Shown: positions 43,600-53,145 of the stretch, one piece after another
Layout: every line of letters begins with the position of its first letter
Position numbering within the stretch: the first letter of the stretch is position 1
Assembly (NCBI GenBank): GCA_963754385.1
Contig: CAVWGE010000005.1
Span: 248,001-312,000, forward strand
Direction: 5' to 3'
Length of the DNA: 64,000 nucleotides
Origin: 9FT-COMBO-48-23 sp963754385
GTDB lineage: Bacteria; Chloroflexota; Dehalococcoidia; GIF9; UBA5629
Notes under the pieces: generated by a model
Databases searched by the model: none
Seen by the model: the letters and a program-made list of their open reading frames with translations, nothing else
Told to the model about the DNA's origin: nothing
Translations under genes and position numbers: made by a program

Positions 43600-44742
43600 A
43601 TGAAGAAACCGGATGTAATTGTTAAGGGGAAAGATAATGGAGAAAGCATGGTCATCCATTATAAGACCAACAAAGGGACGGACATTTTTGGATTGGCCAT
43701 ACCTAACGTATACGCCGATACCGATTGGGACCTTGGGCCTACGTGGTGTTATTTAATCCTCGGCAAGAAGACTACCCTGATTGACACCGGCCGGTTCGGA
43801 AACTTTGAGGTTTTTGAATCTCTTTTGAAGTCGATCGGCAAAGGGTTCTCAAATATCGATAGAATTATTATTACCCATAGCCATGAAGACCATGATGGGA
43901 ACGTAGCTGAAATAATCTCGGTGACGCCGGCTGAATTGTGGGCGCATACCATCTACCCCCAGATGATTTCGTATCATCCTCATGTAAAAGACGGCGCCCT
44001 GCATCCAGAGCTGCCTGGTTCTTGCCGTCTCTGTCCGATGCCTGAAACTTTCTATAGAAACTGCCTGCCATATCATCAAAAAAGAAGCTCGCTGAAAGTT
44101 GATCTCACCATAAGGGATGGCCAGAGGTTGCCAGATGAAGACCTCAGCTTCTTATTTACGCCGGGGCACAGTCCTGATTCAATCTGCATAGTTTTGGAAG
44201 ATGAGGTTATATTTACCGGTGACACTGTACTGCCTGATATTACTTCTCATCCTTCTCTGGTGTATGCCTTCGATGTCAATCGCCGGGTCTTGCCGGAAGG
44301 ATATCGCCGAAGGAATGATGTCTATGGTTTGATGAACTATATCAAGTCTTTAAATAAGGTAGCCTGTCTTAATTCTCAACCTCTTAAGGCAGCATTTCCT
44401 GCACATCGCCTGTTCTACAATGGACGGTTTAACCTGCTGGATAGCTCTGAGCGGGCTAAAGAAATCATCCGGTTTCATATTGACCGCTGCCGCGACATAT
44501 TGAGAATTATAGACAACAAGCCGACTGGAATGGCAGATATTGTCGTCCAGCATTTTCCGCCTTCGCGGCTTGCCGGCCTTGGAAGGGTACTGGCGGAGAA
44601 CGAAATCAGGGCTCATATTGAAATTATGGAGGCATGCGGCGACATTTGCTGGACTGATGAAAGTAAAGAACTTATCAAGCGCACTGGAACAAGCAATTAT
44701 CTGAAGGCTATGGAGGTATATCTAAATTGTGCTTCTTGCTGA
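43600..44742 (+). CDS. Metallo-beta-lactamase-fold hydrolase
   Basis: This 380-residue protein has the metal motif THSHEDHDGN (about 89-98), preceded by TLIDTGRFG and followed by TPGHSPDSI and FTGDTVLPD, so a dinuclear zinc site is complete. The C-terminal 100 residues resemble the LACTB2 type of hydrolase. Three cysteines in the middle (CRLCPMPETFYRNC) are unusual. The start may instead be ATG 43648, which has GGAGAAAGC before it. The substrate is unknown. Confidence 0.82.
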   Translation: MKKPDVIVKGKDNGESMVIHYKTNKGTDIFGLAIPNVYADTDWDLGPTWCYLILGKKTTLIDTGRFGNFEVFESLLKSIGKGFSNIDRIIITHSHEDHDGNVAEIISVTPAELWAHTIYPQMISYHPHVKDGALHPELPGSCRLCPMPETFYRNCLPYHQKRSSLKVDLTIRDGQRLPDEDLSFLFTPGHSPDSICIVLEDEVIFTGDTVLPDITSHPSLVYAFDVNRRVLPEGYRRRNDVYGLMNYIKSLNKVACLNSQPLKAAFPAHRLFYNGRFNLLDSSERAKEIIRFHIDRCRDILRIIDNKPTGMADIVVQHFPPSRLAGLGRVLAENEIRAHIEIMEACGDICWTDESKELIKRTGTSNYLKAMEVYLNCASC

Positions 44743-44754
44743 AATGCCAGTGTC

Positions 44755-45828
44755 TTACTTGATGACGTGTACCGCGGTAGCTTTGAAGCTGGCATATATC
44801 TTTTTGCCGAGGTTAAGGCTTAGTTCCTCTGCCGACCTTTTAGTTACTACACCAAGTAAAGGAAAACCGCAATTCGCCTCGATTCTCACGAGCTGTCCCA
44901 TGGTGATCAATCTGGCTATCTCCCCTTGAAATACGTTTCTGGCACTGCTCGTCTCTTTGGCAAGTGTAAAGGTGATGTCCTCAGGCCTGATAATTACATA
45001 GACCTTGTCACCAACCGAGAATTCAGAGATTGCTTCTATAGTAGCACCGTCTACATCAATAGTAACTAAGGTGCCGTCCTTCTGTGAAATTATCCCGCTC
45101 AGGATGTTTTCCACACCGATGAACTCGGCTACATCCTTATTGCTCGGCGAGCAGAATATTTCGCTGGGGTTACCTATTTGTAATAGCTCACCATTCATCA
45201 GAACGCCTATTATGTCAGCAAGACGCTGCCCCTGTGACATATCATGGGTGGCCATTATTACGGTTGTCTTTTGCTCTCGTATAATATTCGCCAGAACCTC
45301 TTCTATTTTGGAGACGGAGACGGGGTCGATATTCGCCGTAGGCTCATCCAGCAGGAGCAACTCAGGCCGGGCTATCATGGCACGTGCCAGGGCCACCCTC
45401 TGAGCCTCGCCGCCGGATAGCGTCCGAGCTCTCCTCTTTTCATACCCTTTCAAGCCTGTAATCTCCAGCATCTCTTCAACCCTGGTTTGTATTTCCTTTC
45501 TACGATGGCCCCTTACTTTCAGTGGGTAGGCAATGTTCTCGTAAACGCTGCTATTGAATACGACAGGTTTTTGGAACACCATAGCCATTCTGCGGCGCAT
45601 GTGCAATCTTAGCCGCGTTGATTCTGCTGTGTCCTGCCCGTTGAAATATATCTTGCCTGAACTTGGCATATCCAGAAGATTAAGCAGCCGCAACAAGGTG
45701 GTTTTACCGGCACCTGTTGGGCCGATGAGCGCGAAAACCTCAGCCCTTTCTACCTCGAAAGTTATATTTCTTAGGAGTGCTTTGGAATCGGCGCTGTAGC
45801 CTAGTTGAGCCGTACTCAATAGAGTCAT
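44755..45828 (-). CDS. tupC: Tungstate/molybdate ABC transporter ATPase
   Basis: This 357-residue ATPase has Walker A GPTGAGKTT near residue 36, the signature LSGGEAQRVALARA and Walker B LLLLDEPTANIDP. The C-terminal 120 residues form a Mop/TOBE-like oxyanion-sensing domain, ending with a TKRSAEELSLNLGKKIYASFKATAVHV-type strand pattern. It follows tupB by 2 bases. The order tupA-tupB-tupC behind a Moco/Tuco-type riboswitch makes tungstate the likeliest substrate. Confidence 0.88.
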   Translation of the reverse strand: MTLLSTAQLGYSADSKALLRNITFEVERAEVFALIGPTGAGKTTLLRLLNLLDMPSSGKIYFNGQDTAESTRLRLHMRRRMAMVFQKPVVFNSSVYENIAYPLKVRGHRRKEIQTRVEEMLEITGLKGYEKRRARTLSGGEAQRVALARAMIARPELLLLDEPTANIDPVSVSKIEEVLANIIREQKTTVIMATHDMSQGQRLADIIGVLMNGELLQIGNPSEIFCSPSNKDVAEFIGVENILSGIISQKDGTLVTIDVDGATIEAISEFSVGDKVYVIIRPEDITFTLAKETSSARNVFQGEIARLITMGQLVRIEANCGFPLLGVVTKRSAEELSLNLGKKIYASFKATAVHVIK

Positions 45829-45830
45829 TA

Positions 45831-46520
45831 TCAGTACCTCTGAAGTGCCACGTTGACTATAATGTTGATTACTAGGGCTAGGGCAATAAGGATGATGCCC
45901 AACGCCAGCGCTAACACCAGCTCTCCCTTCTGTGTCTCCAGTGATATTGCTGTGGTAAGCACTCGCGTGTATCCACGTATATTTCCACCGAGTATCATGG
46001 CAGCGCCGACTTCGGATATGGCACGGCCGAATCCCATTATTAAGGCTGCCACAACGGCAAATCTTGCCTCTTTAATGATTGTCGAGATAGCCTGAAATTC
46101 AGTAGCGCCTAAAGACAGTGCAGAATCCTTAATCGCCTTGTCGACACCGCTTAAAGCGGAGATGGTAAGACCCATCAGTATGGGCGTGATAAGCACCATC
46201 TGCCCTATCACTACTGCAGTTGGTGTAAACAACAGACTTAGCCCTCCCAACGGACCGGCACGGGATATGAAAATGAAGACGAAGAGACCCACGCAGACGG
46301 TGGGCAAGCTGTAAAAGGTCTGTATGATGTTAATCAGGGCGCGCTTGCCTTGAAAGTTACGGAAATGTATCAGCCCGCCTACAGGTATGCAAACGAGGGA
46401 AGCCAGGACGACTGCGGTCGCTGAAATAGCCAGCGACCGCAGTGCAATCTCTACAACCTCGCTATTCAGGGTGGCAATAAGCTGAATAGCTTGTAGAAAA
46501 GCTTCCCAGAGTTCACTCAT
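45831..46520 (-). CDS. tupB: Tungstate ABC transporter permease
   Basis: This 229-residue permease has about five or six hydrophobic segments and the coupling loop SLGATEFQAISTIIKEA. FGRAISEVGAAMILGGNI is characteristic of TupB-type permeases. It sits between the solute-binding gene and the ATPase with nearly no spacing. Confidence 0.9.
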   Translation of the reverse strand: MSELWEAFLQAIQLIATLNSEVVEIALRSLAISATAVVLASLVCIPVGGLIHFRNFQGKRALINIIQTFYSLPTVCVGLFVFIFISRAGPLGGLSLLFTPTAVVIGQMVLITPILMGLTISALSGVDKAIKDSALSLGATEFQAISTIIKEARFAVVAALIMGFGRAISEVGAAMILGGNIRGYTRVLTTAISLETQKGELVLALALGIILIALALVINIIVNVALQRY

Positions 46521-46531
46521 TATGTCTCAGG

Positions 46532-47493
46532 CTATTGAACCGGCTTGGAGTATTCGTCTACTGTCGGGCAGCCGGGTAGTTTGACAGCCGCCTCCAGCAG
46601 TTGGGTAGAAAAGCGGTCGGCCGTATTCAGCTACGCCATAGGTTCCGATAACCTGCTGGATTTCATCAGAGATAAGCCAATTTATGAAGTTGTTCGCCAT
46701 CTGGACTTTTCGCCGTCTTGATTTTATCCGGGTTTATGGCTATGGCGGCGTACACATTAAGAAATATCTCTCCCTTTTCCACCAATGGTACCAGATTTAA
46801 CTTACTCTTGTAAGCTAAGAAGGTTGATATGTCAGCAAGAACATATGCTCCTTCCTCATTGGCCATGAGTAAGCACGGCCCCATGCCCTTTCCTGCTTCC
46901 ACATACCATGGCCCGGACTTCTGGATGTCTTCGTATTTGAAACCTGCTCTTGACCATATCAGCTTTTCCTTGGAGTGCGTCCCTGAATTATCACCTCTGG
47001 AAATAAACTTGACTTTGTCGGGATTTTTCTTGCCTTCCTCAGCGATTTTCTTGAAGGCATCTTCGGGTGGCATGTCTTTTATGCCGGCCGGGTCGCTTGG
47101 CGGGCCGGCAATTATGAAGAAGTTATAGGCAAAATACCTGCGGTTTATGCCATACCCTTCGGCTATAAACTTGTCCTCAGCAGCCCGGTCATGGACGACG
47201 ACGGCATCTACATCTCCTCTCCTCCCATACTCAAGGGCTATACCTGTGCCAGCATAGACTATATCCATCTCCACGTTGTATTTTTTTTCAAACATAGGCT
47301 CCAGGTAATACCACAGGCCGGTATCGTAAAGGCTGGTAGTGGTGGCGATTTTGAATCTTTCCTTGGCTGCTACCACGGGGAATGCCGTAGTGCTGGCGCT
47401 TTCATCGTTTGAAGCGGGTACACAGCCGGTAAAGCTAATCAGTAGACTCAAGAGTACAAGTATGGTCAATAAATAATAGTTTATTTTTCTCAC
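46532..47493 (-). pseudogene. tupA: Tungstate-binding lipoprotein TupA, interrupted by two frameshifts
   Basis: The start is GTG 47493 behind AAAGGAGGTTATAAC, giving a lipoprotein signal ending ISFTGC. The binding domain (ATTSLYDTGLWYYLEP and following) runs in one frame to 46666. The expected next block NNFINWLISDEIQQV lies in another frame from about 46700, and the end PGCPTVDEYSKPVQ lies in a third frame from about 46585 to a stop at 46532. The protein would be complete if two small indels were corrected. Either the strain has lost TupA or these are sequence errors; the operon partners are intact. Confidence 0.85.
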
Positions 47494-47531
47494 TATGTTA
47501 TAACCTCCTTTGAATTCAACAAAAAGCGTCC

Positions 47532-47691
47532 AAAGAAATAAAAAGGCACCTCGAAAGGAGGTGCCCTGCATGACACTATTCTGTGCATGTTAACTCTCCT
47601 TTCCAAACATGGGAGGCGTCACCGTTTCCAGTGGCACCCTATCGGCCGATGCCCTTGGGATTCCTTTAGGGCAAAAGGCTCGGAAAGCTGC
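47532..47691 (-). ncRNA. Moco/Tuco-type riboswitch with terminator upstream of tupA
   Basis: Read on the minus strand, the leader has a conserved start CCGAGCC, a CACTGGAAACGGTG hairpin with a GAAA tetraloop, a CTCC...GGAAAGGAG stem and an ATGCAC...TGCA element. These features and the position before a tungstate transporter fit the molybdenum/tungsten cofactor riboswitch class. It ends in the terminator GGCACCTC-GAAA-GAGGTGCC (47545-47565) followed by U-rich sequence, so ligand binding probably stops transcription. It differs from the copy at 51.5 kb by two one-base deletions only. The class is assigned from memory of the motif, not a covariance search. Confidence 0.75.
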
Positions 47692-47706
47692 TATTAAATT
47701 GGTGGC

Positions 47707-47735
47707 ATTATAGCATGGCGAATTGAGGTCTACAA
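47707..47735 (-). promoter_or_regulatory. Promoter of the tup leader
   Basis: On the minus strand TTGTAG and TATAAT are 17 bases apart, ending about 16 bases before the aptamer. The second riboswitch has the same arrangement with TTGTAA. Confidence 0.6.
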
Positions 47736-47756
47736 GCCAAAAAGCATTTTTGCTTA
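47736..47756 (-). terminator. Short terminator-like hairpin after the surface protein gene
   Basis: AAGCA-AAAA-TGCTT followed by TTT lies just after the surface protein stop on the minus strand. The stem is only 5 bp, so it is weak. Confidence 0.4.
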
Positions 47757-47772
47757 TCTCAAGCAGGTAGGA

Positions 47773-50700
47773 TCACACCCGGCGCGTCTTGAAGATGAGT
47801 ACCAGGGTGACGATGACCAGGATAGCGCCGATGGCGATAACCACCCAGACCCACATCGGAGTTGGGGTGCTGGTGCTGGTGCCTGCTGGTGCTGCTGGTG
47901 CAGCCTCAGTCTGGAAGCTGAAGGTAGCAGCTCCAGTCGCTGGGCGCTGGTTCGACGGACATCACCCGCCAGAAGTAGTTGGTGCTGTAATCCAGCGTGC
48001 CATCATACTCGTAGGCGGTGGTGGTCGTCGTCGGCCTCTTTGACCACCTGGGTCATAGCCGCATCCTTAGCCAGGACGAACTTGTACTTCGTGGTCTCCT
48101 TGAACGGTGACCAGGAGAAGGAAACTGGCTTGACGGGGCAGCCCAGGCAGCCGTTGTTAGGTGCCAGGAGCTGCGGGCCGAAGTACGGAGTTGTTACCGG
48201 TAAGCCAGCCTTGACGGTGAAGCTTCTGACCTCAGACCACGGGCTGCGGATCAACCTGTCCGGTGGCGCACTCGCGGACTTTGACACGCCAGTAGTAGGT
48301 ATGGCCGCACTCGAGGTTGCCGACAGGTAGAGCTATGGCTGATGCGCCCGTAGTGATGTGTAAGCCGCCAGCCGGGAAGTAGGCGCATGGTGTAGTAACG
48401 TCAGCTGGCTGAAGAAGCCAGCCACATTCGTCCTCAGTGACCCAGTCGATAACCTTGATGGTGAAGTCGGCATCCTTGCCGATCTCGATGTCGTAGCCGT
48501 TAGCCACGCAGAGCTGCTCCCAGCAAAGGTTGACTTCCTGGGCTCTGCCGGAGACCGGGTCGCAGCCGATGAGCGTCTTGTCCTCGGTAATCAGGGCTGG
48601 GCCCTCTCTTAGCCATGCAGTCGGTGAATGCCCAGAGCAAGCCCTGTGCTATGTACCGGCAGCATCGGAGTACATAAGGCCGGTTATCAATGGCGTACAG
48701 CGTGGTATCGGTGTCCAGCGTGCAGCAGCCGCAGAGCCTTGAGCGAGGCGGCTCGAGGGTGAAGCATGACGCCAGTTGCCGGTGCTCTCCGAGACCGACG
48801 GTTCAGGCAGTCCCAGGCGATGCCCGGCTTGGGCATACCGGAGAGCGGTCCGTAGTTGCCGGTGCCATCGTGAATGGTGCGGCAGACGCCGCTGTTCATC
48901 AACAGGTACGCCGAGTATCGGTGTGAGCTGAGTACAGGGCTCCTCCGGTGAAGCCGAGCACGAGACCGTACTGGGCGAGCTGGTGCGGAGCAAAGCAGCC
49001 CACGGCGCCGTTGGTAGCGATCCATCATGTCGGTGTCAGTCCATCTGAGTTGAGCCGCGGGTTGTTGCGATAGACAGAGCCATGCCAGAGCCAGTACGCA
49101 GCATCGTCTCATCGTTGACGAAGTAGATGTTGTTGTCCTTGAAGTTGGGGTCGAAGGCGACATGGACATCGCCGTAGAACGGTGTTCTGCCAGCCAGAGC
49201 CTGCACCGTGAACGACGGGTTGTCGGTGTTGAAGTTAAGGCAGTAGGACGATGGCATAGAGCAGCCGTGATAGGCATGGTCAGCGCCGACAAGCACCTTG
49301 CCTTCAGGGAAGGCGGCGATGGTGTGAGCGCTGTATAGTATCGAGTCAACGCTGGACAGCGTGTTGACCAGGCAGTGCCGGTATACGGCATCTTCTGCAC
49401 CAGCCATGGGGCTGAGGAAGTACATTACGGTCTGTGACTCGAAGCAGAAGTCCTGAATCGGGTCTCTCGGCGTTATGTTCGCCCAGTAGTCGCCGAAGTC
49501 AGGTGACCAGGCAGCTACGCCATGGTCGGTTGATTTGGCCGTGTCATAGACTGCCCAGGCGACGATCTCGCCGCTCGGGTCGGCGCAGTAAGGCACAATC
49601 CTCAGCAGTGCCGCATCGGTCTGCGCATCGGTGCAGTCGGGCGCGGTGACATGGGTGAATACCCTCTCCCAGTAGTGCCTATAGGCAGTTGCTGGCAGCG
49701 GTGAAACAACATCGGCATTGCTGCTGGTGCGCCAGACGCTGTCAAAGCCAGCGCAGGCGGTGTCATCGTTGTTGACTGAAGCCAGGTAGATGGTCTTGCA
49801 GTCGGCGTTGGCTGCTAATCGGTAACTCGACTGATGGTGGTATCGATGAGCGCAAGCTGGTTCCAGGTCTCGCCATTGTTGCGGCTGATGGCAAAGGCGG
49901 ACTCATCATCGCAGACCGATGCTCCCAGCCAGATAGTAGAACCAACCAGGGCACCAGTTGTCACCGCCTGTGAGCCGGTGATAACAAAGCCCAGCGTGCC
50001 ATTAGAATTCCAGGCGACAACGGCAGCACCGACACCACCTGCACAGGCACCCTGGTCGGCAGCGCCGGTAGTCGGCTTAAGCGCTGGGTACCAGCAGGGG
50101 ATGGGGCAGGTAGTCGGTGAATCGGTGAACCAGGTGGGCACGGTTGCCGTGCAAGGGGAGCCCATACGCTCGCCAGCCAGCAGCTTGCCCGAGGCATAGG
50201 TGCCGAAATAGGCGATGCTGTAGATGGACTTCTGCAGCGATCGTTCGAGGTGTCCATCAGCATGTAGACGGTGGTATCGTCGATGCGGAAGATGCCATCG
50301 CGGTCAGTGCAGCCTTGCCGCTTGCCATAGGAATCAAGGCTGATATAGGCCCGGCGTAGGGATGCTGCCTGGCCGGAGAAGTCGGAAGGTAGTTCCAGGT
50401 CAGCCTTGTTCAGCGTGGCAAAGCTCGGTGAAGCTATTTGGTCGCCCATGTTGGGTCTCTTGACCTCGATGCCGGGAGTGGTGAATGCCCAGCTTAACGT
50501 GATGTTCTGGTCAAGGTCGCGTAGAGCGATGTTGTAATAGGTGGCATGTCGGACTGTCAGCGAAGACAACTGCCAGTGAAGCATCGCTGGCTGTAGCTCG
50601 GTGAGAACTTCAAAGCGAAGAAATCCACTGCGCCCAGCGGCACGGTATTTTGGACTTGCCAGCCGGTGAATCCGGTGGACTTGACCACGATGAGGCGCCC

Positions 50701-51316
50701 GCCGCCAACACCGGTTACGGTGCCGACAGCCATATCTCTCTTGCCGCCGTAGTCGACTGAGATGTCGATGCAGCGAATGGTCTCACCTGCAGGTAGATTC
50801 AGATTTGTTAGCTCCCAGTTGCTGCCGGTATCCCGGGTGACCCAGACCTCTCGAGGACCGCCGCAAACCGGCAGGCCAAGCGGCATCGGTGGTAACCGCA
50901 TAGACCTGGGGGTTATCCGGAGCCATGGCTACATTGTATACACTTCTAAGGACTCCGGGGGGACACTGGGGCTCACGATTAAGGGCAGTCCATTTGATCG
51001 CAGTCCTGAAGAAGCGGCCGCTATCTGAATACATGAGCAAATTGAGAGAACCAGTAGTTAAAAATGGTTGAGATATGGTGTATACGACAACAACGGTTTT
51101 GTCGTCGTTACCCACGGCTATGTCAATGGGCTCACTGCCCGAACAAGGGGCATCGCCCCGGGCAATCACCGGGAGCCATTATGGTAGTCCCATTTGCAGA
51201 TGCCTGGGTCAGCCTCGACCTTAGACGGGCTGGCCAGATCACCTGGTATTACCAGGCTGGCCACTAGCATCAGGCATAGCAAGCATCCCGAACATGCTAG
51301 GATATTTAGTTTTCAT
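47773..51316 (-). pseudogene. BNR/Asp-box surface (S-layer-like) protein, broken by many frameshifts
   Basis: The coding trace of about 1,180 codons runs from ATG 51316 (after TTAGGAGGAAATA) to a stop at 47773. It has a signal peptide (LMLVASLVIPGDLA, already frameshifted after residue 14), Asp-box-like repeats (VTRDTGSNWE, SRNNGETWN, SPDFGDYWA), Fn3-like segments (TYYWRVKVRE, FSWSPFKETTKYKF) and a C-terminal anchor: Pro/Thr-rich linker, one membrane helix (WVWVVIAIGAILVIVT) and a basic tail FKTRRV. At least eight frame changes break it. Similar BNR proteins are major surface proteins in Dehalococcoides. Meaningful sequence persists across every break. Confidence 0.8.
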
Positions 51317-51514
51317 TATTTCCTCCTAAGAATTCGTAAACTTAGAGGATTTCTCATTGCCTGAGGATTGCTTAAACTAGAGGTAAAGTGCTTTACTCTC
51401 TTCGCTTTGGATCCCAAATAATTTCCGCCATGAGCTTGAACCATCTTATTTGGCAAGAGCTTGACCCAGGTCGAATTCATGCCATCACCTCGGTGTCAAT
51501 CAGGAACTATGGCT

Positions 51515-51672
51515 GTAATAAAAATGGCACCTCGAAAGGAGGTGCCCTGCATGGACACTATTCTGTGCATGTTAACTCTCCTTTCCAAACATGGGAGGCG
51601 TCACCGTTTCCAGTGGCACCCTATCGGCCGATGCCCTTGGGTATTCCTTTAGGGCAAAAGGCTCGGAAAGCT
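51515..51672 (-). ncRNA. Second Moco/Tuco-type riboswitch, upstream of the surface protein gene
   Basis: It is a near-perfect copy of the tup leader, with the same aptamer words and the same terminator GGCACCTC-GAAA-GAGGTGCC (51526-51546). The only differences in about 150 bases are an extra G in the ATGGACAC segment and an extra T in GGGTATTCC. It lies on the minus strand with the surface gene start about 200 bases downstream. The 200 bases between (51317-51514) show no other gene. Confidence 0.75.
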
Positions 51673-51691
51673 TACCTATTAAATTAGCGGC

Positions 51692-51720
51692 ATTATAACA
51701 TGAAGATTTCCGGCTTACAA
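51692..51720 (-). promoter_or_regulatory. Promoter of the second riboswitch leader
   Basis: On the minus strand TTGTAA (51720-51715) and TATAAT (51697-51692) are 17 bases apart, at the same distance from the aptamer as in the tup leader. Confidence 0.6.
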
Positions 51721-51801
51721 TGCCTCCATGTATCCGGTTGCACAGATCTTTCCTGTCTTAAGATTGATGATATATGGTTAGCCGACTGCCAGCTATGAGA
51801 T

Positions 51802-51831
51802 TTGACAAATCAAGCCAAAATGTGCTATTAT
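51802..51831 (+). promoter_or_regulatory. Strong promoter of the unidentified RNA
   Basis: A consensus TTGACA (51802-51807) and TATTAT (51826-51831) are 18 bases apart. Transcription should begin near 51838, exactly at the 5' strand of the closing stem of the RNA. Confidence 0.65.
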
Positions 51832-51837
51832 ATATAA

Positions 51838-51988
51838 AGTCCCGAGTAGTTAAGCTTAGACCCGGAAGAAGGGAAGGTCGGTGGAGGCTGAAGGGTGTGG
51901 GGTAGCCGACCGGACACAAGGTAAGCTGAAACCGAAAGGAGAGGTGGAGGAAATGCCGGGAACGAGTGAGGTTACTCGGGGCTTTTTT
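51838..51988 (+). ncRNA. Unidentified structured RNA with intrinsic terminator
   Basis: About 150 bases without coding potential show nested pairing. CCCGAGTA (51841-51848) pairs with TACTCGGG (51973-51980). AGCTTA (51853-51858) pairs with TAAGCT (51922-51927). GGTCGG (51876-51881) pairs with CCGACC (51906-51911). A competing local hairpin CGAGT/ACTCG (51963-51978), followed by GGGGCTTTTTT, is a terminator. Overlap of the closing stem with the terminator is typical of riboswitch leaders, and the hydrolase gene starts about 130 bases downstream. I do not recognise the class; a small RNA is equally possible. Confidence 0.55.
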
Positions 51989-52116
51989 ATTTCTCTTCGC
52001 CCCAAGACAACCCTAAGAAGGACAAACCTAAAGGGCTGAGATTAAGCATAGCCACCTCGCTCAATGAAAGTCACCGTTTACCAAATCGTAAGTATATTCT
52101 CTTGTATGGCGCTGCG

Positions 52117-53145
52117 ATGCTGGATTTGGGCGCCAGCTATAAACGTAATGTCAAGGCTATACCGAAAAACATTCTTACTGCCGAGGTTACCTATTCCTGC
52201 GGTGACAGGGATATTGCTGCCAATTTGTATCGTCCCAAAGACCAGCGCCGACATTCCGGTCTAATCCTGGCTCACGGCGCTATCAAGGGTGGGAAAGATG
52301 ACCGGGCACTGTGGTTCGCCGGCCAAAGCCTGGCCCGTGCCGGGTATGTTGCCCTGGTACCTCAACTGGATTACTTGAGCAAGTTTCGGCTTCACCAGGA
52401 TGATATAGAGGTCTTGGTCGCCGGCTTTCAGTATCTTGCCAGGCAAGAGTTCAGCAACGGAAAGATAGGCATGTTTGGCGTCTGCCTAAGTGCCCCGCTG
52501 GTGCTGCTGGCGGCTACCGAGCCAAGTATCAGCCAGGATGTAGCCGTTGTCACTTCTTGGGGCGGCTTTTACAACATTAACGATTGGCTGCAGGCTGTTA
52601 TTTCTGAGCGCTACATTGATGGGGGTAGGGCTAAACCGTGGAGTCCGCGTACCGTTTTGATAGAAGAAACTCCGAAGTGGTTGATTGAACTGTTGCCTGA
52701 CACTTCGGACAGAGTCTGCATTGAGAAAATGTTGAGAGGGAATTCCACAGATTCTGCTAAGAGCAACCTTACTCCCTCAGGGCAGGCTATGTATGAGCTA
52801 CTTACTAATCGTGACCCTGAACTAGTGAAAGACCTCTGGGCACGGCTCGACCCAAAAATACGGCAGACTCTTGACAGCCTGTCACCCCACACGAAGATGG
52901 CTCAGCTCAAAACAAGAATCGCTATTATCCATACCTTTACCGACGATGTAATACCCTGGGTGGAATCCTGCAAGCTTGCCGACGCTATTGAGGATGTGCA
53001 TAAGATTTACTTCAGGGTCTTTGGGCAGTTCTACCACGCTAGCATCGAAGAACTATTGAAGCCGCGGATGTCCAATCTTCACAATGTCATATCCGAGGTT
53101 GTCCAGTTCTATCTTTACATGTACTCTGTTCTTTACCAATTGTGA
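52117..53145 (+). CDS. Dienelactone hydrolase-like alpha/beta hydrolase
   Basis: This alpha/beta hydrolase has about 342 residues. The nucleophile elbow is FGVCLSAP, with cysteine in the nucleophile position as in dienelactone hydrolases. The oxyanion region is LAHGAIKGGKDD, the acid is probably in TFTDDVIPW and the histidine in GQFYHAS. The start is unclear: TTG 52102 or ATG 52117, neither with a good ribosome site. It may be controlled by the RNA upstream. No signal peptide is present. The substrate is unknown. Confidence 0.75.
   Translation: MLDLGASYKRNVKAIPKNILTAEVTYSCGDRDIAANLYRPKDQRRHSGLILAHGAIKGGKDDRALWFAGQSLARAGYVALVPQLDYLSKFRLHQDDIEVLVAGFQYLARQEFSNGKIGMFGVCLSAPLVLLAATEPSISQDVAVVTSWGGFYNINDWLQAVISERYIDGGRAKPWSPRTVLIEETPKWLIELLPDTSDRVCIEKMLRGNSTDSAKSNLTPSGQAMYELLTNRDPELVKDLWARLDPKIRQTLDSLSPHTKMAQLKTRIAIIHTFTDDVIPWVESCKLADAIEDVHKIYFRVFGQFYHASIEELLKPRMSNLHNVISEVVQFYLYMYSVLYQL

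Noticed and set aside
47773..51316. About ten separate small genes on either strand
   Set aside because: The short frames all belong to one continuous surface-protein trace on the minus strand, linked by frame changes. Plus-strand frames here lack motifs and ribosome sites.
46532..51700. Composite transposon bounded by the two riboswitch copies
   Set aside because: The copies are same-orientation leaders with promoters, there is no transposase between or beside them, and no target-site duplication is visible.
51838..51988. Cobalamin riboswitch or SRP RNA
   Set aside because: AAGGGAAGGTCGGTG faintly recalls the cobalamin aptamer and GACCCGGAAG faintly recalls SRP domain IV. The essential following words (CCCGC-ACTG and GGAAG-AGCA type) are absent.
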